6,196 nucleotides of DNA from Deltaproteobacteria bacterium (GTDB lineage: Bacteria; Desulfobacterota; Binatia; UBA9968): NCBI GenBank assembly GCA_016844625.1, contig JAERMN010000329.1:1-6196 (forward strand), written 5' to 3'. This document shows positions 6,059 through 6,196 of the stretch, piece by piece (position 1 is the stretch's first letter; each line of letters begins with the position of its first letter). The notes beneath the pieces were generated by a model. That model was not told where the DNA came from. It saw nothing but the letters and a program-made list of their open reading frames with translations, and did not search any database. The position numbers were made by a program, and so were the translations under genes.

Positions 6059-6072
6059 TTTTCCTAGAAAAC
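6058..6072. promoter_or_regulatory. Small inverted repeat upstream of the CoA-transferase (possible operator)
   Basis: GTTTTC and GAAAAC are separated by CTA, about 65 bases before the CoA-transferase start. A perfect 6-base dyad in an upstream region could bind a dimeric regulator. No convincing -35/-10 pair was found beside it and no regulator gene is in the window, so this is only a candidate. Confidence 0.25.
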
Positions 6073-6118
6073 ACCTGACGCGTCTGGTCCTTTAGAGCGA
6101 AGATGGCAGGAATGAAGA

Positions 6119-6140
6119 ACCCCGCCGCAAGCAGCGGGGT
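6119..6140. repeat. GC-rich hairpin, probable dispersed repeat or terminator
   Basis: ACCCCGC (6119-6125) and GCGGGGT (6134-6140) form a 7-base perfect stem around 8 bases, and part of the loop can pair as well. On the minus strand it is followed by TTCTTCATTCC, moderately T-rich, so it could end a transcript entering from the right. I recall similar GATACCCCGC-hairpin-TTCTTCATT stretches scattered through environmental genomes, so a dispersed repeat is at least as likely. Confidence 0.5.
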
Positions 6141-6196
6141 ATCAGAAGGACGCGATGAGAATTTTTCCCAAAGGCGTCACCCCCGAATGTTTTTAT
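6141..6196. other. Edge of a likely dispersed repeat, cut by the window end
   Basis: The plus strand has AGAAGGA (6144-6150), then an ATG at 6155 open for 14 codons to the edge. The minus strand has an open frame without a start from 6196 to a TAA at 6094-6092. Neither looks like a conserved protein. The end, GTCACCCCCGA then T-rich sequence, resembles the left half of the GTCATTCCCGC...GCGGGAATCCAG class of hairpin repeats and would be completed just outside the window. No gene is called here. Confidence 0.35.

Noticed and set aside
6155..6196. Start of a plus-strand gene with a good ribosome binding site
   Set aside because: Only 14 codons are visible, the opposite strand is open too, and the sequence looks like part of a dispersed repeat.

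Overview
The window holds five protein genes, all on the minus strand, plus an unusual amount of intergenic repeat DNA. Read in transcription order (right to left) they are: a family III (CaiB/BaiF) CoA-transferase (4800-5993); a secreted trypsin-like serine protease with an unrecognised C-terminal half (3469-4761); a membrane-anchored FHA-domain protein that overlaps the protease gene by 13 bases (2504-3481); a luciferase-like (LLM) flavin-dependent oxidoreductase (1322-2269); and a DUF6282-type amidohydrolase-like gene broken by two single-base frameshifts (151-1146). No tRNA, rRNA, CRISPR array or transposase gene was seen.

The mix of a CaiB-type CoA-transferase, an LLM oxidoreductase and a DUF6282-like hydrolase is, as I remember it, typical of uncultured soil or sediment bacteria formerly filed under Deltaproteobacteria (Binatota, Tectomicrobia or Rokubacteria-like lineages). 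The repeat-rich intergenic DNA fits a metagenome-assembled genome of that kind. This placement is inference; there is no ribosomal marker in the window.

Layout. 1-150: two degenerate copies of a 9-base-period CTTTGYG repeat and a GTAG-headed palindrome. 151-1146: the frameshifted hydrolase. 1147-1321: low-complexity DNA with (TTTTTAC)n and (GTAAAAA)n arms in inverted orientation. 1322-2269: the LLM oxidoreductase, which has its own sigma70-like promoter and an apparent in-frame internal deletion. 2270-2503: that promoter and a two-hairpin GTAG...CTAC element. 2504-4761: the overlapping protease-FHA pair. 4800-5993: the CoA-transferase, 38 bases upstream of the protease gene. 5994-6196: a small inverted repeat, a third CTTTGYG-type copy, a GC-rich hairpin and what looks like the edge of a dispersed repeat.

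How they may work together. The protease and FHA protein are almost certainly translated from one message. Their architecture (FHA in the cytoplasm, five membrane spans, a secreted protease next door) suggests a cell-envelope sensing or quality-control pair, and this is the best candidate for an undescribed system here. The CoA-transferase, LLM oxidoreductase and hydrolase-like gene could belong to catabolism of an organic acid or xenobiotic, but the sequence names no substrate. Three short GTAG-palindromes sharing one architecture look like REP elements, which would predict a RAYT (REP-associated tyrosine transposase) gene elsewhere in the genome.
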